DNA of 64,000 nucleotides from Sphingomonas sp. QA11 (lineage in GTDB: Bacteria; Pseudomonadota; Alphaproteobacteria; Sphingomonadales; Sphingomonadaceae), in the NCBI RefSeq assembly GCF_028473665.1, contig NZ_CP098774.1, forward strand, positions 4,707,501 through 4,771,500, in the 5' to 3' direction. The notes below the pieces were generated by a model. That model worked only from the letters and a program-made list of their open reading frames with translations, ran no database searches and was not told the origin of the DNA. The translations under genes were made by a program, and so were the position numbers. Below are positions 50,070-57,765 of the stretch, in pieces. The stretch's first letter is position 1, and every line of letters starts with the position of its first letter.

Positions 50070-51988
50070 GGATCGCTCTGCTGCTCGCGGGCGTCGCGAC
50101 GATCGCCGCTTCGGCGCATGCCGCCCCCGCCGGAAAGGATTGGCCGAGCTACGGCAACGATCAGGGAGCGACGCGCTATTCGCCGCTGACCCAGATCACG
50201 CCGCAGAATGTCGACCGGCTTCAGGTCGCCTGGACCTACAACATGAAGCCGTCCAATTTCGTCGTACCGACCTTCCCGGTGAACCCCGAAGCGCCGGCCA
50301 ACATGGCACCCCCGCCGCGGCCGCGCTTCTCCTCGTCGCAGGCCACGCCGATCGTGATGAAGGGCGTGATGTATTTCCCTTCCCCTTACGGCAAGGTCGT
50401 CGCGCTTGATGCTGACACCGGCAAGGAGATCTGGTCGTACCAGATGCCGGAGCGCGACCAGGCCTCTACCCGCGGCGTGCAATATTGGCCCGGTTCGAAG
50501 CAGGCGAAGCCGGAGATCGTGTTCGGCACCCGTTCGGGCCGGCTGATCGCGCTCGATGCCGCTACCGGCGTGCCGGTGCCGGGCTTTGGCGAGAATGGCG
50601 TCGTCAACATGAAGACGCCGGAGATCATGAACGGCAACCCGAACGGCCAGTACGGCATGACCGGGCCGCCAGCATTCTATGGCGACCTGATCATCACCGG
50701 ATCGCGCGTGCAGGAAACGCCGTCGCTCGGCGCCAGGGGGGATGTCCGCGCCTGGGATGCGCGCACCGGCAAGCTCGTCTGGACCTTCAACACCGTGCCG
50801 GGGCCGGGCGAGCCTGGCCACGAGACATGGGAAGGCGCCAGTTGGAAGAACCGGTCGGGCAACAATGTCTGGACGCAGATCGTCGTCGATGAAAAGCGCG
50901 GCATCGCCTATCTGCCGATTGCGGCGCCCAGCTTCGATCGCTGGGGCGGCGATCGCAAGGGCGACAATCTCTACGGCAACTCGATCGTCGCGGTCGACGC
51001 GACCACCGGCAAATATCTCTGGCATTTCCAGGTCGTCCATCACGACATCTGGGACGTCGATCTGCCCGCTGCTACCTTGCTCGACGTGAAGAAGGATGGC
51101 CGCACCATCCCCGCGATCGTGGTGATGAGCAAGATGGCGATCATGTTCATCCTCGACCGTGTCACCGGCCAGCCGATCTACGACGTGAAGGAGGTGCCGG
51201 TCCCGACCGACACCGATGTCCCGGGCGAGGCCCCGTCGCCGACCCAGCCGATGCCGTCGGCGCCGCCGCCGCTCACCCGCCTGTCCTTCGAGATGGCGGA
51301 CATGGCGGCGATGACGCCCGACATCAAACAGCGCTGCCAGAAGGTGGTGGACGATTACAAGATCGTGCCCAGCAGGATGTTCCAGCCGCTCCGGGCGGAT
51401 TCGGCGGTCGCCTTCTTCCCGGGCAGCCTTGGCGGCATCGACTATGGCGGCGGCGCCTTCGATCCGAAACAGGGTCTCTACATCACCAACGTCAACTCGC
51501 TTGCCAGTCCGCAACAGCTTGCCAAACAGGCCGACGGGTCCTGGGGACTTGCCCGCGGCTATGTCTATTTCTGGGATCGCGAGACGCGGACACCGTGCGG
51601 CCCGCCGCCCTGGGGCGAGATGGTCGCGGTCAACGTCAACAGCGGCAAGATCGCCTGGCGCGTGCCGCTCGGCACGACCGACAGCCTGCCCGAGGGGATG
51701 CGTGACACCGGACGGCTGAGCTCGGGCGCGCCGATCGTCACCGCGACCGGCCTCGCCTTTTTCGGCGGCACTGACGAAAACAAGATGCGCGCCTTCGATA
51801 CCCGCTCTGGCAAGGTCCTGTGGACCGCGACGCTGCCGGCGGCGATCTATGGCTCGGCGATCACCTATGCCGGCAAGAGCGGCCGCCAATATGTCGCGGC
51901 GGTCGATACGGGCGGGTTCAATGGCGCGCCCGTGTCGAGCGACGCGGTGCTGGCGTTCGCCCTGCCGGATGCCGGGCCGAAGAAGTGA
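50066..51988 (+). CDS. PQQ-dependent dehydrogenase (exported, quinoprotein beta-propeller)
   Basis: A 640-residue periplasmic quinoprotein. The TTG start overlaps the cupin stop (TTGA). Signal peptide ends ASAHA. The mature protein begins DWPSYGNDQGATRYSPLTQI, the classical entry to the eight-bladed propeller, with repeats such as VVALDADTGKEIWSYQM and LIALDAATGVPVPGFGENG, and HHDIWDVDLPAATLLDV. No adjacent Cys-Cys pair is visible, unlike methanol and ethanol dehydrogenases, so it is nearer the glucose/quinate or polyol types. A cytochrome c follows and probably takes its electrons. Confidence 0.9.
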   Translation: MRIALLLAGVATIAASAHAAPAGKDWPSYGNDQGATRYSPLTQITPQNVDRLQVAWTYNMKPSNFVVPTFPVNPEAPANMAPPPRPRFSSSQATPIVMKGVMYFPSPYGKVVALDADTGKEIWSYQMPERDQASTRGVQYWPGSKQAKPEIVFGTRSGRLIALDAATGVPVPGFGENGVVNMKTPEIMNGNPNGQYGMTGPPAFYGDLIITGSRVQETPSLGARGDVRAWDARTGKLVWTFNTVPGPGEPGHETWEGASWKNRSGNNVWTQIVVDEKRGIAYLPIAAPSFDRWGGDRKGDNLYGNSIVAVDATTGKYLWHFQVVHHDIWDVDLPAATLLDVKKDGRTIPAIVVMSKMAIMFILDRVTGQPIYDVKEVPVPTDTDVPGEAPSPTQPMPSAPPPLTRLSFEMADMAAMTPDIKQRCQKVVDDYKIVPSRMFQPLRADSAVAFFPGSLGGIDYGGGAFDPKQGLYITNVNSLASPQQLAKQADGSWGLARGYVYFWDRETRTPCGPPPWGEMVAVNVNSGKIAWRVPLGTTDSLPEGMRDTGRLSSGAPIVTATGLAFFGGTDENKMRAFDTRSGKVLWTATLPAAIYGSAITYAGKSGRQYVAAVDTGGFNGAPVSSDAVLAFALPDAGPKK

Positions 51989-52014
51989 GCATGTAACTGG
52001 AGCATCGGGTCGAG

Positions 52015-52356
52015 ATGACTGCACGAAAAATAGCGCTGGGCGTGATGGGTCTTGCATTTGCCGTGGTGGCGACCTGCGGGCTCGAGGCGCAGAGCGCGCC
52101 GCCGGCTCCTTTGGCGGGAAGCGCCGCCCCGACACCGCCCCCCGGCCCGGCGCTCGTCGTGATCAACGAACGCTGCGGCACCTGCCATTCGACCGCGAGC
52201 GTGTTCAACCAGCACCGCAGCGCCGACGACTGGGCCGCGACGGTGCAGCTGATGGTCGATCGCGGGGCTGATCTGACGCCCGACGATATGAACATGGTGA
52301 TCGACTATCTGGCGGCCAACTTCGGCCCGGAACCGGCCAGGCCTGCCGCGAAATGA
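52015..52356 (+). CDS. Small monohaem cytochrome c
   Basis: A 113-residue protein with a signal peptide (ending LEAQS), a Pro/Ala linker and haem site CGTCH (54-58). The C-terminal part DDWAATVQLMVDRGADLTPD with MNMVIDYLAANFG is typical of the cytochrome subunits that pair with PQQ dehydrogenases. It lies 26 bp after the dehydrogenase. Confidence 0.88.
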   Translation: MTARKIALGVMGLAFAVVATCGLEAQSAPPAPLAGSAAPTPPPGPALVVINERCGTCHSTASVFNQHRSADDWAATVQLMVDRGADLTPDDMNMVIDYLAANFGPEPARPAAK

Positions 52357-52412
52357 AAAGCTGCGGCCGGATTCCGGGACGAACGAGAACAATCCTGGAG
52401 AGGGATAAAGCG

Positions 52413-53429
52413 ATGAAGTCCGTACTGAAATACGCGCTTGTCATGAGTGCTGGGATCGCTGCCGTCAGCGCCGCGACCGCGCAGACGTCGCCGGCCGCAC
52501 CGGCCGTGTCCGAGGTGGTTCGCGTGGACCCCGCGCTCGATACCCTGATCGCGCCCGGAGCGCAGGTCGAGAAGGTCGCGACCGGTTTCAAGTTCGTCGA
52601 GGGCCCGATGTGGCGCGAGGGGCGGCTGTGGTTCTCCGATGTCGGTGGCGAGGAGATCAGGGCGGTCACGCCGGACGGCAAGGTGGAACTGCTGGTCGAT
52701 CACGCCGGTGGCTATCCCAATCCCAAGCCTGGCAAGACGCTCGGGCCGAACGCGATGGCCACCGACAAGGACGGCACGATCGTCTATGCCCAGCAGGGTG
52801 GCCGCAACCTTTCCCGGCTCGATGCAAAGCTTGCGATCAGGCCCTTCCTCAGCACCTATCAGGGCAGGAAGATCAACAGCCCGAACGACCTGGTCTTCGC
52901 GAAGGACGGTGCGCTCTGGTTCACCGATCCGCCCTTCGGCCCGATGAACATGGAGCCGTCACCGCCGCTCGATCAGCCCTTTGCCGCGGTCTATCGCTAC
53001 GCCAGGGGCAAGCTGACGCCGATGGTGACAGACCTGACATTGCCCAACGGCCTCGCCTTCTCGAACGACGGCAAGACCTTCTACGTCAACAGTTACGGGC
53101 CGGAGATGTTCACCCGTGCCTATGACGTGGGCAAGGATGGAGCGTTGTCGAACCCGCGTGTGCTGTTCACATATGATCGCGGCATGGGCCGGGGCGGCCC
53201 GGACGGCCTCAAGACCGACATTGCCGGAAATGTCTGGAGCACCGGTCCTGGTGGCATTCGCGTCATCACGCCGCAGGGCAAGCTGCTCGGCCAGATCACG
53301 CTGCCGGAAGTCGCGGCGAACCTCGCCTGGGGCGGGGCCGACGGCAAGGATCTCTATATCACCGGCTCGACCAGCATCTACCGCTTGCGGACCAAGATTG
53401 CGGGCACGCCGCCGCTTTACAGACGCTGA
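52413..53429 (+). CDS. Exported SMP-30/gluconolactonase-family lactonase
   Basis: A six-bladed propeller hydrolase acting on lactones. The ATG at 52413 has GGAGAGG upstream and starts a signal peptide (ending SAATA), giving 338 residues. Metal ligands of the family are visible: glutamate in FVEGPMWREGRLWFSD, asparagine in INSPNDLVFAKDGALWFTD and aspartate in GGPDGLKTDIAGNVW. As a periplasmic enzyme after a PQQ dehydrogenase it probably opens the lactone formed by oxidation of a cyclic hemiacetal or sugar-like compound. Confidence 0.9.
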   Translation: MKSVLKYALVMSAGIAAVSAATAQTSPAAPAVSEVVRVDPALDTLIAPGAQVEKVATGFKFVEGPMWREGRLWFSDVGGEEIRAVTPDGKVELLVDHAGGYPNPKPGKTLGPNAMATDKDGTIVYAQQGGRNLSRLDAKLAIRPFLSTYQGRKINSPNDLVFAKDGALWFTDPPFGPMNMEPSPPLDQPFAAVYRYARGKLTPMVTDLTLPNGLAFSNDGKTFYVNSYGPEMFTRAYDVGKDGALSNPRVLFTYDRGMGRGGPDGLKTDIAGNVWSTGPGGIRVITPQGKLLGQITLPEVAANLAWGGADGKDLYITGSTSIYRLRTKIAGTPPLYRR

Positions 53430-53567
53430 CTCGACCCCTTCCGTTGGTCCCGAGCACGGGACACTTGGCGGGGCGTCGCTTCGGCGCCGTCCCGCCCTTT
53501 TCATCAATGGCCGTCAGGCACGGAGCCAGACCGGGGGGCTTGCTGACAAATTACAGGCATCTCGATA

Positions 53568-53581
53568 TATCCTATAGGATA
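53568..53581. promoter_or_regulatory. Perfect 14-bp palindrome, candidate GntR operator (best copy)
   Basis: TATCCTATAGGATA is fully self-complementary and lies 66 bp upstream of the second PQQ dehydrogenase. Related sequences occur before three other transcription units of the locus. An AT-rich palindrome with a TATA centre suits FadR-subfamily GntR regulators. Confidence 0.6.
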
Positions 53582-53647
53582 GATGATTCTGCTGTGGTAG
53601 CCGGCATTCAGGGCAGCGCAAGAGTGCCCGGCATAGGGAGTGGTTGA

Positions 53648-55750
53648 ATGTCGAATCTGTCCAGACGTACGCTTCTGCTGAGCACCGGGGCGACGCTGCT
53701 GCTGGCGAAGACGGGCGCGTTCGCTCAGGGCAAGGGCGGGTGGACGCCGCCGGTCATTCCGCCACACGATCCCAGGGTCGATACCGAGTGGCGCCATTAT
53801 GCCGCCGACCAGGCCAATACGCGCTACGCCCCGCTCGACCAGATCAACGCGGCCAACTTCAACAATCTGGAAGTCGCCTGGCGGTTCAAGACTGACGCGC
53901 TCGGTACTCGCAAGGAATATCAGTTCGAGGCGACACCGCTGCTCGTGAAGGGACGCCTGTTCCTGACCGCCGGCGCGCGCCGGGACTGCATCGCGCTCGA
54001 CGCTGCCACTGGCGAGATGCTGTGGATGTATCGGATCGACGAGGGCAAGCGCGCGCAGAATGCGCCGCGCCAGCTCTCCGGCCATGGCTGCTCCTACTGG
54101 ACCGACGGCACGAAGGAGCGGGTCCTGTTCGTCACGGTCGGCTATCAGCTCGTCTGTCTCGACGCGGCGACCGGCTATCCCGACACCTCGTTCGGCGTGA
54201 ACGGGATCGTCGATCTGAAGAAGGATTTCGACCAGGAGATCGATCCGGTCACCGCCGATGTCGGTCTGCATGCGACGCCGTTGGTGGTGAAGGACATGGT
54301 CGTGGTCGGCGCCGCTCACACCTCGGGTGACGTGCCGACGACGCGTTTCAACGTGAAGGGCTATATCCGCGCGTTCGATGTCCGCACCGGCAAGCGCAAA
54401 TGGATCTTCCACACGATCCCGAAAAAGGGTCAATATGGTTACGACAGCTGGCTGAACGGCGATGCCGACCAGGCCGGCAATACCGGCGTCTGGGCGCAGA
54501 TGTCGGCCGATGAAGAACTCGGCCTGGTCTATCTCCCGGTCGAGCTGCCCACCGGTGACGAGATGGGCATGTATCGCCGCGGCAATGCGCTGTTCGGCGA
54601 ATCGCTGGTCGCGGTCGACGTGAACACCGGGGAGCGGCGCTGGCACTATCAGTTCGTGCATCACGGCCTGTGGGACCGCGACCTACCCTGCGCACCGATC
54701 CTGTGCGACATCCCAGTCGCCGGCAAGATGGTCAAGGCGCTGGCGCAGCCGAGCAAGCAGGCCTGGCTCTACGTGCTCAACCGGGAGACCGGCAAGCCGA
54801 TCTGGCCGATCGTCGAGCGCAAGGTGCAGGCGGGCGACGTGCCCGGCGAATGGTATTCGCCGACCCAGCCCTTCCCGACCAGGCCACCGGCCTATGATCG
54901 CCAGGGCACCGGCCCGGAGAATCTGATCAACTTCACGCCCGAGCTGCATGCCGAGGCGCTCGAGCTGGTCAAGAATTATGTCACCGGTCCGTTATTCACC
55001 CCGCCGACACTCAGCAAGGAAGGCGGACCGTTCGGGACGCTCGTCGCGCCGGGCCTGCAGGGCGGCACCAACTGGCCCGGCGGCTGCTACGATCCGGAGA
55101 CCTGCAAGGTCTATGTCTATTCGAAGACGACGATCGGCCTGATCGGCATCGTGCCGAGCACCGACAAGAATGTGTCGGACTTCGCCTATGTCCACGGCGT
55201 CACCGGCATTGCGCCCCAGCCGCAATTCTCGATGGGCGCGGCGGCTCCCGAAGGCGGTCGTCCGCAGCGTCCGCCCGCTGCGCCGCCCAGGCCCGGCCTA
55301 CCGCGTCCCGGCCCGCTCACCGTGCAAGGCCTGCCGTTGATTGCGCCGCCCTATGGCCGTATCACCGCGCTCGACCTGACCAAAGGCGACATCGCGTGGC
55401 AGGTCGCGCATGGCGAGACGCCCGACAATATCCGCAACCATCCTGCGCTGAAGGGCCTGAAGATTCCGCGTACCGGGCGCGAGGGCAATCTCGGGCCGCT
55501 CTGCACCAAGTCACTGGTGATCTGCGGCGAGGCGGGTTTCTTCACCAACGAACAGGGTATTCGCGGCGCGATGCTGCGCGCCTATGACAAGGCGACCGGC
55601 GAGGAGAAGGGGGCGGTCTATATCCCTGCCCCGCAGAGCGGTTCTCCGATGACCTATATGCTTGGGGGCAAGCAGTATCTTGTCGTCGCGATCGGCGGCG
55701 GCAACTACAGCGGCGAGCTCGTCGCGTTCAAACTGCCCAGGGAGGCATGA
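53648..55750 (+). CDS. PQQ-dependent dehydrogenase (Tat-exported)
   Basis: A 700-residue quinoprotein with a twin-arginine leader (SRRTLLLSTGATLLLAKTGA). Mature start TEWRHYAADQANTRYAPLDQ, propeller repeats such as CIALDAATGEMLWMYRIDEG and VNTGERRWHYQFVHHGLWDR, and a C-terminal TKGDIAWQVAHGETPDNIRN. A Pro/Arg-rich insert lies near residue 535-560. No adjacent Cys pair. It differs clearly from the first PQQ enzyme, so each may act on a different intermediate. It overlaps the following cytochrome c gene by 4 bp. Confidence 0.92.
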   Translation: MSNLSRRTLLLSTGATLLLAKTGAFAQGKGGWTPPVIPPHDPRVDTEWRHYAADQANTRYAPLDQINAANFNNLEVAWRFKTDALGTRKEYQFEATPLLVKGRLFLTAGARRDCIALDAATGEMLWMYRIDEGKRAQNAPRQLSGHGCSYWTDGTKERVLFVTVGYQLVCLDAATGYPDTSFGVNGIVDLKKDFDQEIDPVTADVGLHATPLVVKDMVVVGAAHTSGDVPTTRFNVKGYIRAFDVRTGKRKWIFHTIPKKGQYGYDSWLNGDADQAGNTGVWAQMSADEELGLVYLPVELPTGDEMGMYRRGNALFGESLVAVDVNTGERRWHYQFVHHGLWDRDLPCAPILCDIPVAGKMVKALAQPSKQAWLYVLNRETGKPIWPIVERKVQAGDVPGEWYSPTQPFPTRPPAYDRQGTGPENLINFTPELHAEALELVKNYVTGPLFTPPTLSKEGGPFGTLVAPGLQGGTNWPGGCYDPETCKVYVYSKTTIGLIGIVPSTDKNVSDFAYVHGVTGIAPQPQFSMGAAAPEGGRPQRPPAAPPRPGLPRPGPLTVQGLPLIAPPYGRITALDLTKGDIAWQVAHGETPDNIRNHPALKGLKIPRTGREGNLGPLCTKSLVICGEAGFFTNEQGIRGAMLRAYDKATGEEKGAVYIPAPQSGSPMTYMLGGKQYLVVAIGGGNYSGELVAFKLPREA

Positions 55751-56247
55751 CCATGAAGTTCGGCTGGATGATCGATGGCGAGGCAGGCCCGCGTACCGGC
55801 CTTCCTGGCGGACGTGCGGCGCTTGTTGCCGCGGCTGCCCTGCTGACGACGGCGATCGCGTCGGTCGCCACCCATGCGCAGGCGCCGGCCGGTTCGGTAT
55901 GGACGGGTGCCTTTACGACCGAGCAGGCGGTTCGCGGCAAGGCCGCCTATGCCGACAATTGCGCGGCCTGCCATGGCCCGACCCTGACGGGTGGGGATTC
56001 AGCGCCGCCGCTCGCCGGCAGCAACTTCCTCAACAACTGGAACAACACCAGCACGGCCGACCTGTTCGCGCGCATCCACGATACGATGCCGGCGCAAGAT
56101 CCCGGCAGCCTGAGCGGCAGGACGGTCTCGGATATCGAGGCGTTCATCCTGCAGACCAACGGCTTTCCGGCCGGCACGACGGCGCTCGCGACCGATCCTC
56201 AGCTCATGGGCAACACCAGGATTCTGGGCACCAAGCCTGGCCAATAG
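55747..56247 (+). CDS. Monohaem cytochrome c partner of the PQQ dehydrogenase
   Basis: A 166-residue protein with an N-terminal hydrophobic leader (ALVAAAALLTTAIASVATHA) and haem site CAACH (72-76) in YADNCAACHGPTLTGGDSAP. The C-terminal part DLFARIHDTMPAQDPGSLSG has a methionine that can be the sixth ligand. Its ATG overlaps the dehydrogenase stop (ATGA), so the pair is translationally coupled. Confidence 0.9.
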   Translation: MTMKFGWMIDGEAGPRTGLPGGRAALVAAAALLTTAIASVATHAQAPAGSVWTGAFTTEQAVRGKAAYADNCAACHGPTLTGGDSAPPLAGSNFLNNWNNTSTADLFARIHDTMPAQDPGSLSGRTVSDIEAFILQTNGFPAGTTALATDPQLMGNTRILGTKPGQ

Positions 56248-56349
56248 TCCTGTGCACAGGGGGCGCCATGCTTGGCGGACCCCTGTGCCGGCGGATAGGT
56301 TCATTGTTAACCTATCGCCCGGCGATCATCCTTTCCCGCGACGATCCGA

Positions 56350-56363
56350 TATCCTATAGGTGT
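56350..56363. promoter_or_regulatory. Candidate GntR autoregulatory operator
   Basis: TATCCTATAGGTGT matches the palindrome at 53568 in its first 11 positions. It lies 39 bp upstream of the gntR start, suggesting autoregulation. Confidence 0.5.
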
Positions 56364-56402
56364 TGCATAGACGCCGCGGCGCCGTTGCATGTCGAGACCT
56401 AG

Positions 56403-57164
56403 ATGGAAAACCCTGATTCCCCAGTGACCTTCCCGCCCATGGGCTATCGTTCGCCCCGCCCCGCTCCGGTTCCGACCCTGGTTGCCTGGGCGCATGAGCA
56501 TCTCCTGTCGATGCTGGTCTCCATGGAGATCGCACCGGGCACCCGGATCGGCATCGACGCGGTCGCGCGCAAGCTCGGCATTTCGCAGACCCCGATCCGG
56601 GAAGCACTGAGCCGGCTCGAGGCCGAGAAGCTCGTCATCAAGGTGCCCAATGTCGGCTATCACGCCAGCGCCCAGATGACGCCGGCCGAGGTGAGCGACC
56701 TTTATGCGCTGCGCCAACTCATCGAGCCCTATGCCGCCGCCCGCGCGGCGGAATCGATGAATGATGAGATGCTCCGGCAATTGGCGGCGATGGAAGAGGA
56801 GATGGACCGGATCCAGGCTGAAACCGGCGTTGCCTATGCCCGTTTCGCCGAGGCTGACGCGATGCTCCACAGCCTGGTCGCCACCGGCAGCGGCAATTCG
56901 CTGATCGCCGAGACGATCGAGCGGCTGCACATGCATCTCCATATCTTCCGCTTCCTGTTCAACACCAACGCCCCGCAGGAAGCAGCGGAAGAGCATGCCC
57001 GGATCATCCACGCGCTGATCGCGCGCGATCCGGCGGCGGCGGAAACCGCGATGCGCACCCATCTGGAGCGCTCGCGCATCCGCATGGAGGAAGCATCGGT
57101 CCGGATCGCCCAGCGCATGCCGTCCGAGCCGCGCACGGCCGGCGGCCCGCGCCGGGAGGGCTGA
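56403..57164 (+). CDS. GntR-family regulator, FadR/FCD subfamily
   Basis: A 253-residue regulator. The winged helix is at residues about 20-90 (APGTRIGIDAVARKLGISQT with PIREALSRLEAEKLVIKVPN). The C-terminal FCD ligand domain has DLYALRQLIEPYAAARAAES, FAEADAMLHSLVATGSGNSL and EEHARIIHALIARDPAAAET, with the aspartate and histidines that bind a metal in this subfamily. Such proteins usually sense small organic acids. It closes the catabolic locus and is the best candidate for controlling it. Confidence 0.93.
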   Translation: MENPDSPVTFPPMGYRSPRPAPVPTLVAWAHEHLLSMLVSMEIAPGTRIGIDAVARKLGISQTPIREALSRLEAEKLVIKVPNVGYHASAQMTPAEVSDLYALRQLIEPYAAARAAESMNDEMLRQLAAMEEEMDRIQAETGVAYARFAEADAMLHSLVATGSGNSLIAETIERLHMHLHIFRFLFNTNAPQEAAEEHARIIHALIARDPAAAETAMRTHLERSRIRMEEASVRIAQRMPSEPRTAGGPRREG

Positions 57165-57176
57165 TGCCCTCCCGGC
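57151..57176 (+). terminator. Hairpin overlapping the gntR stop
   Basis: A perfect 11-bp stem (57151-57161 with 57166-57176) around TGAT, which contains part of the gntR stop codon. There is no T-run after it. Confidence 0.5.
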
Positions 57177-57488
57177 CGTGAACGCTTGCCTGGAATGAAT
57201 CCCGCCCGGCGGGGTTGATCTGCTGTCATGTCGGCATTGTTCCGGATGCCTCCCTATGGGATTCATACGCCTGCATGCGCCGTCGATCCTTGAATCGGCA
57301 TGGTTGATATTGGCTGATCCGGGCTGTGGATGATCTCTTGCATGAAAAAAATGTCATGATGATCGCAAAAGATTGCGGTCATCCATGTATATTGATCTGC
57401 ATCAAACGGCAGGACCACTTGTCGCTTGCCAGAGCGGCCTAATGAAACCTAGCGTCCTGCGACACGAATTGGGGGATTCGTCAGCAAG
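57177..57488. other. Intergenic region between gntR and a small membrane protein
   Basis: No gene seen. It contains CGCAA-AAGA-TTGCG (57364-57377) and an FNR-type box (57392-57405). The rest shows no recognisable element. Confidence 0.6.
57392..57405. promoter_or_regulatory. FNR/Anr-type binding box
   Basis: TTGATCTGCATCAA is a full match to the FNR-family consensus TTGAT-N4-ATCAA. It lies 84 bp upstream of the small membrane protein start. A TAATGA at 57440-57445 could be part of a -10 element, but the spacing from the box is longer than the usual class II arrangement. Confidence 0.65.
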
Positions 57489-57647
57489 ATGCGACATGTT
57501 CTCGGCCTGGCTACTATCGTCGTCGTTGCAGTGGCGATCATCGCGGGGATCGTCTTCCTGCGGCGCAGGTTCGGCTGGGGAACGCGCGAACGCCGCCGTG
57601 CGCGTGCCGACCTGACGGGTATCGTCCGTTCTGATCGCAGCGAGTGA
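57489..57647 (+). CDS. Small single-span membrane protein (52 residues)
   Basis: ATG at 57489 to TGA at 57647. The protein starts MRHVLGLATI, has one hydrophobic helix (TIVVVAVAIIAGIVFL, residues 9-24) and a strongly basic tail (RRRFGWGTRERRRARA). This is the layout of a small inner-membrane protein with a cytoplasmic positively charged end. A GGGGGA run lies upstream but is about 12 bp from the ATG. I do not recognise a family. The FNR-type box upstream suggests low-oxygen expression. Confidence 0.5.
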   Translation: MRHVLGLATIVVVAVAIIAGIVFLRRRFGWGTRERRRARADLTGIVRSDRSE

Positions 57648-57765
57648 AGGGCCACAAGCGCGGGGCGGTTTCACGACGGACGTTCGTCTGGCCTTTGGTG
57701 GCCCCCACTCTGTTCGTCGACTTCGTCAGCAGTCGCGTGAAAATGCTCCGGTCCGGAGAGGCCCG

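Noticed and set aside
57373..57615. An 80-residue open frame around the FNR-type box
   Set aside because: It would have the box inside its coding region and shows no membrane, signal or domain feature. The overlapping 52-residue frame at 57489 looks more like a real protein.
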